This document shows positions 1-8,556 of a stretch of 48,042 nucleotides of DNA, piece by piece (the stretch's first letter is position 1; every line of letters starts with the position of its first letter). Source of the stretch: Mariprofundus sp. (lineage in GTDB: Bacteria; Pseudomonadota; Zetaproteobacteria; Mariprofundales; Mariprofundaceae); contig JAUZQK010000120.1 in assembly GCA_030951025.1 (NCBI GenBank), positions 1-48,042 of the forward strand. The letters are read 5' to 3'. The notes under the pieces were generated by a model. It did not search any database and was not told where the DNA came from. It worked only from the letters and a program-made list of their open reading frames with translations. The position numbers and the translations under genes are program-made.

Positions 1-721
1 CTGCTCCCAGCATACGTGCCGCATCCACGGTGTTGATCAGATGTTGGGCGACTTTGGTATCCATCATCGGCACGCCGGTAACATCGAGTACAGCCACCTG
101 CGCCTGATGGTCGACGATACCCTTGAGCAGGGCTGCAATAACCTGTTGCGAACGCGGTGTGTCGATCACACCTACCAACGGCAACATCACCACCCCATCA
201 CATAATTTAATCACCGGTGTGGACATCTCCAGTATCGAACGACTCTGCTCCTGCATGATATCTTCACGAGTAGCGGCATAAGTTTCAATGGTCACCATGG
301 CGAGGCGGTCAATAATAACGTTCATTTTGACGGTTTCATTGTTCAGGTGCACAGGATCAGTTTTAAACGCTTGCTGCATAAATTGCAGCAAGGCGGACTT
401 GAGCGACATCACAAACATGGCAGTTTGGCTTGGCGTGAAGCCCTGACGGGCGCGGGAAACACTGATTTCGCGCAAGCGAATCATCGCAGGTTCAAACTGC
501 GGCGCATTCAGATCATCATAATCTTCGGTTGCAAAGGCCAGGGTCAAAGCATCGGCCAGCGATTTGACTTCTACGCGCAAGGCTTCTGTGCTCATCAACA
601 TATCGGTTCGCCTGTCACCAGCACCAGCACCAGATTCTCGGTCAATCACCTCAATCCAAGCATTAAGAATATCGGATTGTTTATCTTTCATCAATTCTGC
701 AATAGTGCTTAGTTTGGTCAT
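1..721 (-). CDS. RsbR-like STAS-domain regulator (3' end outside window)
   Basis: This reading frame has no stop inside the window; about 240 residues are visible and the C-terminus lies beyond the left edge. The first ~150 residues are a helical sensor-like N-terminus. The last ~80 form the start of a STAS domain, with the strand '[11 protein letters not shown]' and then '[20 protein letters not shown]', the region that carries the phosphorylatable Ser/Thr in RsbR/RsbS proteins. In that family such proteins act as stressosome or anti-anti-sigma switches. The ATG at 719-721 is preceded by GAGGTGA. The promoter just upstream contains a G10 tract. The partner kinase is not visible; two SpoIIE-type phosphatases lie at 27465-28736 and 39389-41023. 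The family call is sound, the pathway is inferred. Confidence 0.8.
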   Translation of the reverse strand, partial: MTKLSTIAELMKDKQSDILNAWIEVIDRESGAGAGDRRTDMLMSTEALRVEVKSLADALTLAFATEDYDDLNAPQFEPAMIRLREISVSRARQGFTPSQTAMFVMSLKSALLQFMQQAFKTDPVHLNNETVKMNVIIDRLAMVTIETYAATREDIMQEQSRSILEMSTPVIKLCDGVVMLPLVGVIDTPRSQQVIAALLKGIVDHQAQVAVLDVTGVPMMDTKVAQHLINTVDAARMLGA

Positions 722-745
722 AGGTTCACCTCAATAGTAGTGGTA

Positions 746-773
746 AGTATAGCCCCCCCCCCGAATTCCACAA
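746..773 (-). promoter_or_regulatory. Candidate sigma70 promoter with G10 tract in the spacer
   Basis: On the minus strand a good -10 hexamer TATACT (746-751) is followed about 25 nt later by the STAS gene's ATG. The preceding spacer contains ten consecutive G (753-762). A -35 candidate TTGTGG (768-773) gives a 16-nt spacer; shifting by one base gives TTTGTG with 17. A homopolymer in this position would change -35/-10 spacing if it slipped. The hexamer calls are by eye. Confidence 0.5.
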
Positions 774-892
774 ATAAATTAAGTGCAAAAAAAACAAGCC
801 TGGGTGATCCATTGCAGCATACCCAAGTCTGATTCTCTGCCACAAGTAGCGCTCACATTCTCCGGGGTCTTGTGTCGGATGGCATTTAAAAC

Positions 893-919
893 AAAAAAAA
901 GACCCGCTATAAAGCGGGC
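893..919 (-). terminator. Rho-independent terminator of the petABC operon
   Basis: Read on the minus strand, GCCCGCT and AGCGGGT form a 7-bp stem around a TTAT loop (about 901-919), followed directly by eight T (893-900). It lies about 40 nt after the petC stop, the expected position for the operon terminator. Confidence 0.9.
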
Positions 920-956
920 CTTTTCAAATACTACTCTTGCTTACGAATGCATCAGA

Positions 957-1649
957 TCAATGTTTAACGTCTTTCCATACTTCCACTTTCAAGCGCCATA
1001 AGACGAGCGTCAGCAGAATCAAGAAAGCAACCACCCAACAACCAATGGCTCTACGTTCATTTTGATGTGGATCACCAATAAAGGCCAGGAAAGCAGCTAC
1101 ATCATTCGCTTGCTGCTCCAGCTCTTCCGTTTCTGATGGATCATGATCCAACCATGACAATGGATCCGGCATGGCAATACGATGCCCAGGGTAAACTCTA
1201 TTGTAGTTACCATCTGGAATCTTGTTATGCGGATCATGTTCAAAGCCAGTCAATAAGGAGTAAACATAATCTGCCCCACCACGACGACCCGGCACAATCA
1301 GCGATAAATCTGGTGGAGCCTTACCATAGGATTCAATCGCATCAGCAGGTGTAAGATCAGAGATCATGCCACTCATCAATGACTTTTCACCGCGCAGTTC
1401 ATCCACAGCTTCACGTGATAATCCAAGCTCAGGATAAAGCATCAGACCAGAATACGTGATGTATTTGGCTGAATGGCAGCCCATGCAGACATCAGTAAAT
1501 ACAGTCAAACCACGACGCAACTGCTCCTGGCTGGTGACATCAATCTGAGCTTTTTCCAGATGAGCGCCACCAGAATTTGCCATTGCAGATGTTGAAAAGC
1601 CCATCACAGCTACGGCAATCATTGCCATCCATGTGTTAGTCTTGTTCAT
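957..1649 (-). CDS. petC: Cytochrome c1 of the cytochrome bc1 complex
   Basis: This is the 230-residue haem c1 subunit of ubiquinol:cytochrome c oxidoreductase, which takes electrons from the Rieske protein and passes them to soluble cytochrome c on the periplasmic side. A signal peptide ends near residue 24 (SAMA). Haem c is bound at CMGCH (55-59), with Met160 in 'RIAMPDP' as the likely sixth ligand. One C-terminal membrane anchor spans about 203-219. The frame is open further upstream, but the ATG at 1647-1649 is chosen because GGAGGGG sits just before it, the signal peptide starts there, and only 1 nt separates it from the petB stop. It is the last gene of petABC, followed by a strong terminator. 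Confidence 0.96.
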   Translation of the reverse strand: MNKTNTWMAMIAVAVMGFSTSAMANSGGAHLEKAQIDVTSQEQLRRGLTVFTDVCMGCHSAKYITYSGLMLYPELGLSREAVDELRGEKSLMSGMISDLTPADAIESYGKAPPDLSLIVPGRRGGADYVYSLLTGFEHDPHNKIPDGNYNRVYPGHRIAMPDPLSWLDHDPSETEELEQQANDVAAFLAFIGDPHQNERRAIGCWVVAFLILLTLVLWRLKVEVWKDVKH

Positions 1650-1650
1650 A

Positions 1651-2868
1651 TCAAATCCCCTCCGGCACTGGCTTGGTCTTCTCGAACTTCGGTAAAAATG
1701 GCAGAGCCACGAAGAACAGGAAGTAGTAGGCAGTAGAAATCTGACCAACTATTTTAAGCACTGGTGTTGGTGCGGAATGGCCACAGTAACCCAGTATGAT
1801 GACATCCACGAAGAACATGATCACCATGATCTTGTACACCGGACGGAAACGTGCGGAACGTACCGCTGATTTACACAGGAATGGCAATACGAACAGAATC
1901 GCCAATGAACCGCCCATAGCCAACACACCGATCAACTTGGATTCGAACGAACGCAAGATGGTGTACCAAGGCGTGAGATACCAAACCGGCGCAATATGTG
2001 CTGGTGTGGATAAGTTATTGGCAGGCACATAGTTATCCACTTCGATGAAGTAACCAGCGAACTGTGGATTAAAGAACACGATGTAAGCATAAATGGTTAA
2101 GAAGAATGCCACGCCGAATGCATCTTTAATCGTATAATACGGATGGAATGGAATCATCTCTTCCGGTTTATGCAAATCAATGCCTTCAGGGTTGTTGGAA
2201 TGTACCACATGCAAGGCATGCACATGACCACCAACAATGGCGACCAACAACAATGGGAACAGATAATGCAAGGAGAAGAAACGGTTCAAGGTTGGATCAC
2301 CAATTGCGAAACCACCTACCAACAATTGCGTTATAAAATCACCCAATACAGGAATAGCGCCAAACAGGTTGGTAATCACGGTCGCGCCCCAGAAGGACAT
2401 CTGACCCCAAGGCAACAGATAACCGAAGAATGCCGCGCCCTGCATAATCAACAGAATCACAACACCGATAATCCATAACAACTCACGCGGCTCTTTAAAT
2501 GAACCGTAATACATGCCACGCCCCATATGCAGATAAACCACAAAGAAGAACATGGAAGCACCAACAGCATGCATATAACGGATCAGCCAACCAAAGTTGA
2601 TGTCACGCATAATGCGTTCCACCGAATCAAAGGCGACGGTAAAACCACCAAAAGTAGCTTCAGCCGATGGCTTGTAATACATCACCAGGAAAATACCGGT
2701 GACAATTTGTAGTACCAGCATCAGCAAAGCCAATGAACCAAAATTCCACATATAGTTCAAATTCTTTGGAGCCGGATATTCAGTCAGTTGCGATTTAATA
2801 ATCGCCTCTGCGCCTGTACGCCTATCAATCCAGGCGAACAGTTTTGTTTTCATCATTTGTTCTATCAC
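1651..2868 (-). CDS. petB: Cytochrome b of the cytochrome bc1 complex
   Basis: This is the 405-residue integral membrane subunit that carries the two b haems and forms the Qo and Qi sites. The four haem ligands are visible as two pairs: His100 and His114 ('RYMHAVG', 'YLHMGRG'), and His201 and His215 ('SLHYLFP', 'GGHVHAL'). The Qo motif reads PVWY ('HIAPVWYLTPWY') instead of the more usual PEWY. About eight hydrophobic segments fit a full-length bacterial cytochrome b rather than a split b6/subunit IV. The start could be Met1, Met5 or Met6. The stop is 1 nt from petC, and petA lies 17 nt upstream. Confidence 0.96.
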   Translation of the reverse strand: MIEQMMKTKLFAWIDRRTGAEAIIKSQLTEYPAPKNLNYMWNFGSLALLMLVLQIVTGIFLVMYYKPSAEATFGGFTVAFDSVERIMRDINFGWLIRYMHAVGASMFFFVVYLHMGRGMYYGSFKEPRELLWIIGVVILLIMQGAAFFGYLLPWGQMSFWGATVITNLFGAIPVLGDFITQLLVGGFAIGDPTLNRFFSLHYLFPLLLVAIVGGHVHALHVVHSNNPEGIDLHKPEEMIPFHPYYTIKDAFGVAFFLTIYAYIVFFNPQFAGYFIEVDNYVPANNLSTPAHIAPVWYLTPWYTILRSFESKLIGVLAMGGSLAILFVLPFLCKSAVRSARFRPVYKIMVIMFFVDVIILGYCGHSAPTPVLKIVGQISTAYYFLFFVALPFLPKFEKTKPVPEGI

Positions 2869-2885
2869 TTTTCCCTCCCCCTGGA

Positions 2886-3485
2886 TTAGCCGATCACTAC
2901 GGTAGTGTCGGTTTTATATTTATATGGCATCAAATGCAGATTATGCGGTGCTGGAGAACCATTGATCACGCGCGCCGAAATATCATATAGCGAGCCATGA
3001 CATGGACAATGCCAACCACCCGGCCAATTTTCCGGCACAGAGTCACCCCACTCCTGACGAGTTGGTGATGGCTTGAACAATGGAATACAACCCAGATGTG
3101 TACAACTGGCTACGACAACCAGATATTCCGGTTTAATCGCACGATACTTGCGCTGCTCAGGTGTTTTCATCCATTCGGCAGAGACCGCTTCAATCGCTCG
3201 TGAATCTTTATCCTTGAGCATTTCATCATGCCCATCGACTTGTTTTAGAAGCTCTGCTGTACGGTTAACAACAAAAACTGGTTTGCCCTGCCACTGAATC
3301 GTGACCAGTTGACCTGCTTCGACGGTTGCTACGTCGAATTCTGTTTTTGATGCAGCCAACGTGTCCGCAGCTGGTAACATACTGCCAATAAACGGCACTA
3401 CCAAACCACCTGCAGCAACAGCTCCTAAACCACCCGCAGCAACGTAAAGAAAGTTACGGCGCGACTGATTTGCTTGATCTGTCAT
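2886..3485 (-). CDS. petA: Rieske iron-sulfur subunit of the cytochrome bc1 complex
   Basis: This 199-residue protein holds the Rieske [2Fe-2S] cluster that accepts the first electron from quinol at the Qo site. Both cluster loops are intact: CTHLGC (128-133) and CPCHGS (160-165), giving the two Cys and two His ligands. The N-terminus has a Tat-like 'SRRNFL' and one uncleaved membrane anchor at about 12-36. The ATG at 3483-3485 is preferred over one 14 codons upstream because GAGGGGGG lies 8 nt before it. It leads petABC; an 11-bp inverted repeat sits between it and rpe. Confidence 0.96.
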   Translation of the reverse strand: MTDQANQSRRNFLYVAAGGLGAVAAGGLVVPFIGSMLPAADTLAASKTEFDVATVEAGQLVTIQWQGKPVFVVNRTAELLKQVDGHDEMLKDKDSRAIEAVSAEWMKTPEQRKYRAIKPEYLVVVASCTHLGCIPLFKPSPTRQEWGDSVPENWPGGWHCPCHGSLYDISARVINGSPAPHNLHLMPYKYKTDTTVVIG

Positions 3486-3530
3486 AGTTATTCCCCCCTC
3501 ATTTAATGTTTCGTTCATAAAACCCAAGTC

Positions 3531-3581
3531 GTATGGCTAGCAGCGCCATGATTGATGGTCAACCATTTACGCTAGCCATAC
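3531..3581. repeat. Perfect 11-bp inverted repeat between rpe and petA
   Basis: The arms GTATGGCTAGC (3531-3541) and GCTAGCCATAC (3571-3581) are exact complements around a 29-nt centre. That centre contains a small ATGGT/ACCAT hairpin and, on the minus strand, a TTGACC that could be a -35 box. No T-run follows either arm. It may be a long-loop terminator after rpe, or an operator or mRNA hairpin ahead of petABC. Confidence 0.75.
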
Positions 3582-3597
3582 AACTTTCGTTAAACTT

Positions 3598-4266
3598 TTA
3601 AGCAGCGCTGGCAAGGTCTCTGATATCTTTAATTGCCTTGGCATAATCATCTGCGCCATAAACAGCGGAACCTGCAACAATAGCATCAGCACCAGCAGCG
3701 CCCACTTCTGCAGCGGTTTTCACATTCACACCGCCATCCACTTCCAACCATGCATCACAGCCAGCATCATCGAGCATCTTGCGTGCTTCACGAATTTTAT
3801 CGGTGACCGCATGAATATAAGACTGTCCACCATAACCAGGGTTCACACTCATCAACAACACCAGATCAGTGCAGTGCAATACATTCTTGATAGTCGAAAC
3901 AGGTGTGGATGGATTCAAACTTACGCCGGCTTTTTTACCCAGCGAGCGAATCAACTGCAAGGTGCGCTCAAGATGTACACAAGCTTCCTGATGTACGGTG
4001 ATGATATCCGCTCCAGCTGCGGCAAACGCTTCAACCTGTGTATCCGGATGATTGACCATCAAATGCACATCAATCGGTTTATCCGTATACGAACGGATCG
4101 CTTTACAGATGTTGTCACCAATAGTAATCGGCGGCACAAACGAGCCGTCCATGACATCAAAATGAATCCAATCACAACCACCATCATCAATGGCTTTGAT
4201 CTCTTCACCCAAACGGGCAAAATCTGCCGATAAAATGGATGGTGCAATAACTGTCTCTTTTTTCAT
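3598..4266 (-). CDS. rpe: Ribulose-phosphate 3-epimerase
   Basis: This 222-residue TIM-barrel enzyme interconverts D-ribulose 5-phosphate and D-xylulose 5-phosphate in the pentose phosphate or Calvin pathway. Signature segments are complete: 'ILSADFARLG', 'IHFDVMDGSFVP' (metal His and Asp), 'VHLMV', 'SVNPGYGGQ' and 'EVDGGVN' (catalytic Asp). The frame extends 23 codons further upstream, but the ATG at 4264-4266 has GGGAGC 5 nt before it and gives the usual family N-terminus. It lies between the DUF1573-cytochrome gene and petABC on the same strand; no Calvin-cycle neighbours are present. Confidence 0.96.
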   Translation of the reverse strand: MKKETVIAPSILSADFARLGEEIKAIDDGGCDWIHFDVMDGSFVPPITIGDNICKAIRSYTDKPIDVHLMVNHPDTQVEAFAAAGADIITVHQEACVHLERTLQLIRSLGKKAGVSLNPSTPVSTIKNVLHCTDLVLLMSVNPGYGGQSYIHAVTDKIREARKMLDDAGCDAWLEVDGGVNVKTAAEVGAAGADAIVAGSAVYGADDYAKAIKDIRDLASAA

Positions 4267-4295
4267 GTTAGCTCCCTGATTTAAGTGGTGGCTTT

Positions 4296-5048
4296 CTAAC
4301 GAAAAAAACGCGTTTCGTCCAGTCTGGATAACCATTCACTCAACTCGGTTATTTGTTGATCTGTCAACGGGCCACCCTGCTGCAATGCGAAGCCAGGCAT
4401 GTGATGCGAGCCTGTACCCTTGGCAATCAACTCGCTCAAAAGCGCCGCATGACGATGATGCCGTAATGATGGCCCTGTCGCCCCTTGAGCCTGATCACCA
4501 TGACACATGCTGCATACCGCTTTATAAATCGCCGGCCCTTCGACCTTGCCCCTGGCTGTATCGTAATGACAGGCTGCGCACTTACCCTTGAAAATACTGC
4601 GATCCCCCACTTTCAAATGCGGATTAGGCTGCACATTCAAGCTCAACCATGCCTTGCTGCGATGCCCCATATCATCTGTCAAAGCCACCCATTTTTTAGC
4701 ATCACCCTGCTTGGCAAAGGTATCCACCACCACTTTAATGCGTGTAAAAGCACCCGGCATTAACAAGCGCTGTTCCGGCTCCGCCACACTGCAACCGCAG
4801 GATGTTTCCACCGCCACAATATTGGCCATCACATCACCAGTATTGCGCACCCGGATAAACACAACCGCATCCTCGCCCTCTTTCACACTACCCATATCCA
4901 CATGATCCGGCTCAAAAACCAGTGCCGACTGGATAGCTTCATGGTGCTTTGCCGAACTGGACTCGGAAGCAACTTCCACCTGCTGGGCTTGAGAACACGC
5001 AGCCAATGGCACCGCCATCCCCATCAACAACACCAATACTAACCTCAT
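4296..5048 (-). CDS. DUF1573 and diheme cytochrome c lipoprotein
   Basis: This 250-residue protein has a lipoprotein signal with lipobox LAAC (Cys18). Residues about 40-140 form a DUF1573 (immunoglobulin-like) domain with the typical 'FDxGxVxxG'-like start, seen here as 'VDMGSVKEGE', and the 'SCGCS' motif. The C-terminal half has two haem-binding motifs, CAACH (157-161) and CSMCH (179-183), plus 'HHMPGF', whose Met217 may be an axial ligand. It is probably a membrane-anchored periplasmic electron carrier; its partner is unknown. The start at 5048 gives an ATGA overlap with the sdhE stop, so the two genes are probably translationally coupled. Confidence 0.85.
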   Translation of the reverse strand: MRLVLVLLMGMAVPLAACSQAQQVEVASESSSAKHHEAIQSALVFEPDHVDMGSVKEGEDAVVFIRVRNTGDVMANIVAVETSCGCSVAEPEQRLLMPGAFTRIKVVVDTFAKQGDAKKWVALTDDMGHRSKAWLSLNVQPNPHLKVGDRSIFKGKCAACHYDTARGKVEGPAIYKAVCSMCHGDQAQGATGPSLRHHRHAALLSELIAKGTGSHHMPGFALQQGGPLTDQQITELSEWLSRLDETRFFR

Positions 5049-5275
5049 CGTACACTCAACCATGCTTTCAAACACTCCGGCACCTCTTGTTCTCCATGCA
5101 TCATGGCCTGTAACTCAGGCGGCTCACACTGCATCAACACATCCACTGCTTCCATCATACCGTCAGACTGAAAGTCCGCCTGCAATAGCGGACTCAACCA
5201 CGCATCCAGCTCCAGCATGCCCTGCCGGTTCAAACGATAACGCAAGCGGCGCATCACCAGTTCTGATTCTTGCAT
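5045..5275 (-). CDS. sdhE: Succinate dehydrogenase flavinylation/assembly factor SdhE
   Basis: This 76-residue protein belongs to the SdhE/YgfY (Sdh5) family, which helps attach FAD covalently to the SdhA flavoprotein. The hallmark 'RRLRYRLNRQGMLELD' is present, carrying the conserved RGxxE-like surface in the variant form QGMLE. The ATG at 5273-5275 has GGAGAG upstream. The same frame stays open to 5512, but that upstream stretch is a transposase relic, not part of SdhE. It overlaps the cytochrome lipoprotein gene by 4 nt and is separated from sdhB only by the relic. Confidence 0.9.
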   Translation of the reverse strand: MQESELVMRRLRYRLNRQGMLELDAWLSPLLQADFQSDGMMEAVDVLMQCEPPELQAMMHGEQEVPECLKAWLSVR

Positions 5276-5371
5276 TGTTCTCTCCTTACCCACACTCGTA
5301 CGCTCGCCAGTATAATCACACTGATCACAGTACGCACTGCTTTGCGCTTCAACACTTCTCAAGCAAAGGAT

Positions 5372-5512
5372 TCCGGTCACATCATCGTTTAAATTCGACG
5401 CAGTGATGCCCTCACCAAGCAAATATTCAACAGGCTTGCCATCAAAAAAGCAGGGCAGCAGATAGAGCCGCTGGTTGGCAAAACCAAGGCCATTGAGCAC
5501 CATAGCTTTCAA
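5372..5512 (-). pseudogene. Relic of an IS1634-type (IS4-like, DUF4277) transposase
   Basis: About 46 codons upstream of and in frame with sdhE match, from memory, the N-terminal DUF4277 segment of IS1634-family transposases: 'KAMVLNGLGFANQRLYL', 'FFDGKPVEYLLGEGI' and 'ASNLNDDVTG'. A stop codon lies just before the segment and the resemblance ends after it, so both ends of the transposase are missing. No terminal repeats or target duplication were seen. Its position between sdhB and sdhE suggests an old insertion in the sdh operon that was later trimmed. Confidence 0.7.
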
Positions 5513-5513
5513 A

Positions 5514-5543
5514 ATCTAACCTAAATATGATGCTATTTGTCAA
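5514..5543 (-). promoter_or_regulatory. Possible promoter ahead of sdhE
   Basis: On the minus strand TTGACA (5538-5543) and TTAGAT (5514-5519) are separated by 18 nt. If active, it would give sdhE and the cytochrome gene their own transcript with a leader of about 230 nt running through the transposase relic. The -10 is only a moderate match. Confidence 0.35.
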
Positions 5544-5586
5544 GAAAACACTAGCTCCAAATCACCAAAGGCATCGAGAGCTTCGA

Positions 5587-6297
5587 CTATGATTTTCGTG
5601 ATAATAACTGACGTTTGATATGACCGATTGCTGCGGTTGGGTTGAGTTCTTTCGGGCAGGCTTCCATGCAGTTCATGATCTGATGGCAACGGTATAAGCG
5701 GAACGCATCTTCGACTTGATCGAGTCGTTCTCCCGTCGCGTCATCGCGTGAATCGACAATCCAGCGATTGGCTTGTAATAATGCCGCAGGGCCCAGGAAA
5801 CGATCACCATTCCACCACCATGATGGGCAGGCGGTGGTGCAACAGCCGCACAGAATACACTCATACGAACCATCCAGACGCGCCCTATCCTCTGGCGACT
5901 GCAAACGCTCATGTTCAGGCAAAGGAGATTCGGCTTGCAACCACGGTTTGATTTGGCGGTATTGATCAAAGAAATGATCCATATCGACCACCAGATCACG
6001 GATCACCTGCATTGATGGCAAGGGGCGCACATGAATGGGTTGTTTTAGACCTTCAATGGGAGTGATGCAGGCAAGGCCATTCACGCCATTGATATTCAGG
6101 CCATCGGAACCACATACCCCTTCACCACAAGAGCGGCGATAGGTCAGCGTGCCATCGAGTTCCCATTTGATGTAATTCAGGGCATCGAGCAACTTCATGC
6201 CCGGCTTTAACAACGGCACTTCAAATGCCTGCATGAACGGTTTACTCGAACCGACAGGATCATGGCGAAAGACAGACAGTTTGATCATCACGCTCAT
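5587..6297 (-). CDS. sdhB: Succinate dehydrogenase iron-sulfur subunit
   Basis: This 236-residue subunit carries the three clusters that move electrons from FAD to quinone. The [2Fe-2S] site is 'RRSCGEGVCGSDG' with Cys57, Cys62, Asp65 and Cys77, the Asp variant seen in E. coli SdhB. The [4Fe-4S] site is 'CILCGCCTTACP', and the [3Fe-4S] site lies in 'CHQIMNCMEACPKELNP'. It starts 1 nt after the sdhA stop, so coupling is likely; Met4 is an alternative start. The gene order sdhCDAB is canonical. Confidence 0.97.
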   Translation of the reverse strand: MSVMIKLSVFRHDPVGSSKPFMQAFEVPLLKPGMKLLDALNYIKWELDGTLTYRRSCGEGVCGSDGLNINGVNGLACITPIEGLKQPIHVRPLPSMQVIRDLVVDMDHFFDQYRQIKPWLQAESPLPEHERLQSPEDRARLDGSYECILCGCCTTACPSWWWNGDRFLGPAALLQANRWIVDSRDDATGERLDQVEDAFRLYRCHQIMNCMEACPKELNPTAAIGHIKRQLLSRKS

Positions 6298-6298
6298 A

Positions 6299-8098
6299 TC
6301 AATACACCCGTTTCTTGGGCGGAAAAGAATCCACCGTCATCGGCTTGGTACGCACCGGTTTATAATCAAGCTCAACCTTGCCCTTGTTGATCAAAGCTAA
6401 GGTATGTTTCTGCCAGTGTTCATCATCGCGATCCGGATAATCGTCACGCGCATGAGCGCCCCGTGATTCCGTACGTGCATGCGCTCCTGCCGCAGTGATT
6501 CGCGCCAGCGCCATCAGATTTTCCAACTCCAGTGCTTCAATCAAGTCGGTATTGAAGATACGACACGCATCATCCATGCGAGCATTACCCAAATCGTCAA
6601 CCAGCGCTTCGATAGCCTGAACACCTTCAGCCATCACCGTGTCGGTACGGTAAACACTGAAACAATCCTGCATGATCGTTTGCATGCGATCCCGCACATG
6701 CGCAACCTTGGGTTTGCCTTGATCAGCCTTGGTGGATTCAAACCAGCGTTCCACACGATCTACCGCCACCTTCCAGCAATCCGGATCAAGCGGCGGATGA
6801 TAACGCTGCTTGCCCAGAAACTCCTGTACACGCACACCACAAGCATGACCAAACACCACAATCTCCAACAACGAGTTGCCCCCGAGTCGATTGGCTCCAT
6901 GTACCGATACACATGCTCCCTCGCCAATCGCAAACAGGCCGGAAAACACCGCTTCTTTGTTCTCACCATCGCTGTACACCACTTCCGTATCCCGGTTGGT
7001 TGGAATGCCGCCCATGGTATAATGCATGGTCGGCTGCACTGGAATCGGCTCCTTGGTACAATCTACCCCAGCAAAACGCAAGGCCAATTCATGGATATTC
7101 GGCAAGCGCTTCATAATCAAATCAGCCCCCAAATGATCGACTTTCAACAAAGCATAGTCTTTATTCGGGCCACAACCACGCCCTTCACGCACTTCGATCG
7201 CAATGGCACGCGAAACCACATCGCGACAGGCCAGATCTTTATCCTTCGGCGCATAACGCTCCATAAAACGTTCACCCTCGGAATTGAGCAGATAACCACC
7301 TTCACCACGCACCCCTTCGGTAATCAACGGCCCGACATCGGCAATGCCGGTCGGATGAAACTGGAAAAACTCCATATCTTCCATCGGTAGCCCTGCTGCT
7401 AATGCCAGCGCACCGCCATCACCGGTACAAATATGTGCATTGGTGGTCGTCTTGAATACCCGACCAGCACCTCCGGTTGCCAGAATCACCGCCTTGGCCT
7501 GAAACAAGTGATACGTGCCATGAGCAATATCCCACGCCATCACGCCATGACAGCCATCATCATCGGTAATCAAATCGAGCGCAAAAAACTCCTGATAGAA
7601 ATGGGTACCTGCACGCAGGTTCTGCTGATACAGGGTGTGCAGAATCGCGTGGCCGGTTCGATCTGCCGCTGCACAGGTACGCGAAGCCTGGCCGCCATCA
7701 CCAAACTTGCGTGACTGACCACCGAAAGCGCGCTGATAAATTGTACCATCATCCAAGCGTGAAAATGCCACACCCTGATGCTCCAGTTCGCGTACAATAC
7801 GTGGTGCAGCCCTGCACATATATTCGATAGCATCCTGATCACCAAGATAATCCGAGCCTTTGACGGTATCATACATATGCCAATGCCAATGATCAGATTC
7901 GACATTGCCGAGTGAAGCATTGATGCCACCCTGAGCTGCAACCGTATGGGAGCGTGTCGGCAACACCTTGGTCACCACAGCAACACGGTGGCCTGCATCG
8001 GCCAAATCGAGTGCGCAACGCATGCCTGCACCACCGGAACCAATAATCACCACATCATGAAAATGATTTTCAACATTATCCGTTGATAAATAGGTCAC
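6299..8098 (-). CDS. sdhA: Succinate dehydrogenase flavoprotein subunit
   Basis: This 599-residue catalytic subunit oxidises succinate to fumarate. The dinucleotide-binding '[18 protein letters not shown]' opens the protein. '[11 protein letters not shown]' carries the His that binds FAD covalently, and the 'FHPTG', 'GEGGYLLN' and '[12 protein letters not shown]' segments are intact. The start codon is GTG (8096-8098) with AAGGAG 5 nt before it. A perfect TGAAAAT-G-ATTTTCA palindrome lies within the first codons (8058-8072). SdhE, its flavinylation factor, is encoded downstream. Confidence 0.97.
   Translation of the reverse strand: MTYLSTDNVENHFHDVVIIGSGGAGMRCALDLADAGHRVAVVTKVLPTRSHTVAAQGGINASLGNVESDHWHWHMYDTVKGSDYLGDQDAIEYMCRAAPRIVRELEHQGVAFSRLDDGTIYQRAFGGQSRKFGDGGQASRTCAAADRTGHAILHTLYQQNLRAGTHFYQEFFALDLITDDDGCHGVMAWDIAHGTYHLFQAKAVILATGGAGRVFKTTTNAHICTGDGGALALAAGLPMEDMEFFQFHPTGIADVGPLITEGVRGEGGYLLNSEGERFMERYAPKDKDLACRDVVSRAIAIEVREGRGCGPNKDYALLKVDHLGADLIMKRLPNIHELALRFAGVDCTKEPIPVQPTMHYTMGGIPTNRDTEVVYSDGENKEAVFSGLFAIGEGACVSVHGANRLGGNSLLEIVVFGHACGVRVQEFLGKQRYHPPLDPDCWKVAVDRVERWFESTKADQGKPKVAHVRDRMQTIMQDCFSVYRTDTVMAEGVQAIEALVDDLGNARMDDACRIFNTDLIEALELENLMALARITAAGAHARTESRGAHARDDYPDRDDEHWQKHTLALINKGKVELDYKPVRTKPMTVDSFPPKKRVY
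8058..8072. promoter_or_regulatory. Fur-box-like 7-1-7 palindrome inside the 5' end of sdhA
   Basis: The two 7-nt halves TGAAAAT and ATTTTCA are exact complements around one central base, the geometry of the Fur 7-1-7 model (TGATAAT-n-ATTATCA), with one base changed per half. It lies about 9-13 codons into sdhA. Iron regulation of sdh is known in other proteobacteria, but a functional site inside the gene is speculative. Confidence 0.25.
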
Positions 8099-8196
8099 AA
8101 CCGCTCCTTAATCCCTTTTCGATGCAAGCAACGAAAGCCATCCAGCCATCCGTAGCCGTAATTTTTCAGCATGTTCAAAACACGCTGTAGCAGTTA

Positions 8197-8556
8197 CTAA
8201 ACCCACGCCCAAATCATGGCCAACCACCAAATTGCAAATCCGCTCATCAGCACCAGCATCAAGCTGATCAACGGGATACGCCATGCCAGCACATGCACAT
8301 AATCTTCCAGAATCACTTTCAGGCCGATATAAGCATGAATAATCAACGCAAAAATCAATACGGTATGCACTACACGGGAAAACACATGATCGAGTATATT
8401 CAGCAGTCCTTGCTGATCGATGCTGCCATTATAAACCGCCACCAGCAGAATAAACGACAACGGCAACAACAAGGCCAAGACGACCGCAGACAACCGCTGC
8501 CAATACCAATCGGAAAAACCACTGTGGGCAGAGCCCGGTTCTTTAATGGTCTTCAC
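8197..8556 (-). CDS. sdhD: Succinate dehydrogenase membrane anchor subunit D
   Basis: This 119-residue protein has three membrane segments (about 22-42, 59-80 and 93-115). The segment 'HAYIGLKVILEDYVH' is the conserved haem b and quinone-binding region of SdhD. Together with SdhC it anchors SdhAB to the inner membrane. Its ATG overlaps the sdhC stop by 4 nt. A gap of about 98 nt before sdhA contains nothing recognisable. Confidence 0.93.
   Translation of the reverse strand: MKTIKEPGSAHSGFSDWYWQRLSAVVLALLLPLSFILLVAVYNGSIDQQGLLNILDHVFSRVVHTVLIFALIIHAYIGLKVILEDYVHVLAWRIPLISLMLVLMSGFAIWWLAMIWAWV

Noticed and set aside
6479-7390. 303-codon plus-strand frame
   Set aside because: It is wholly antisense to sdhA, with no ribosome-binding site and no recognisable motif; sdhA is beyond doubt.
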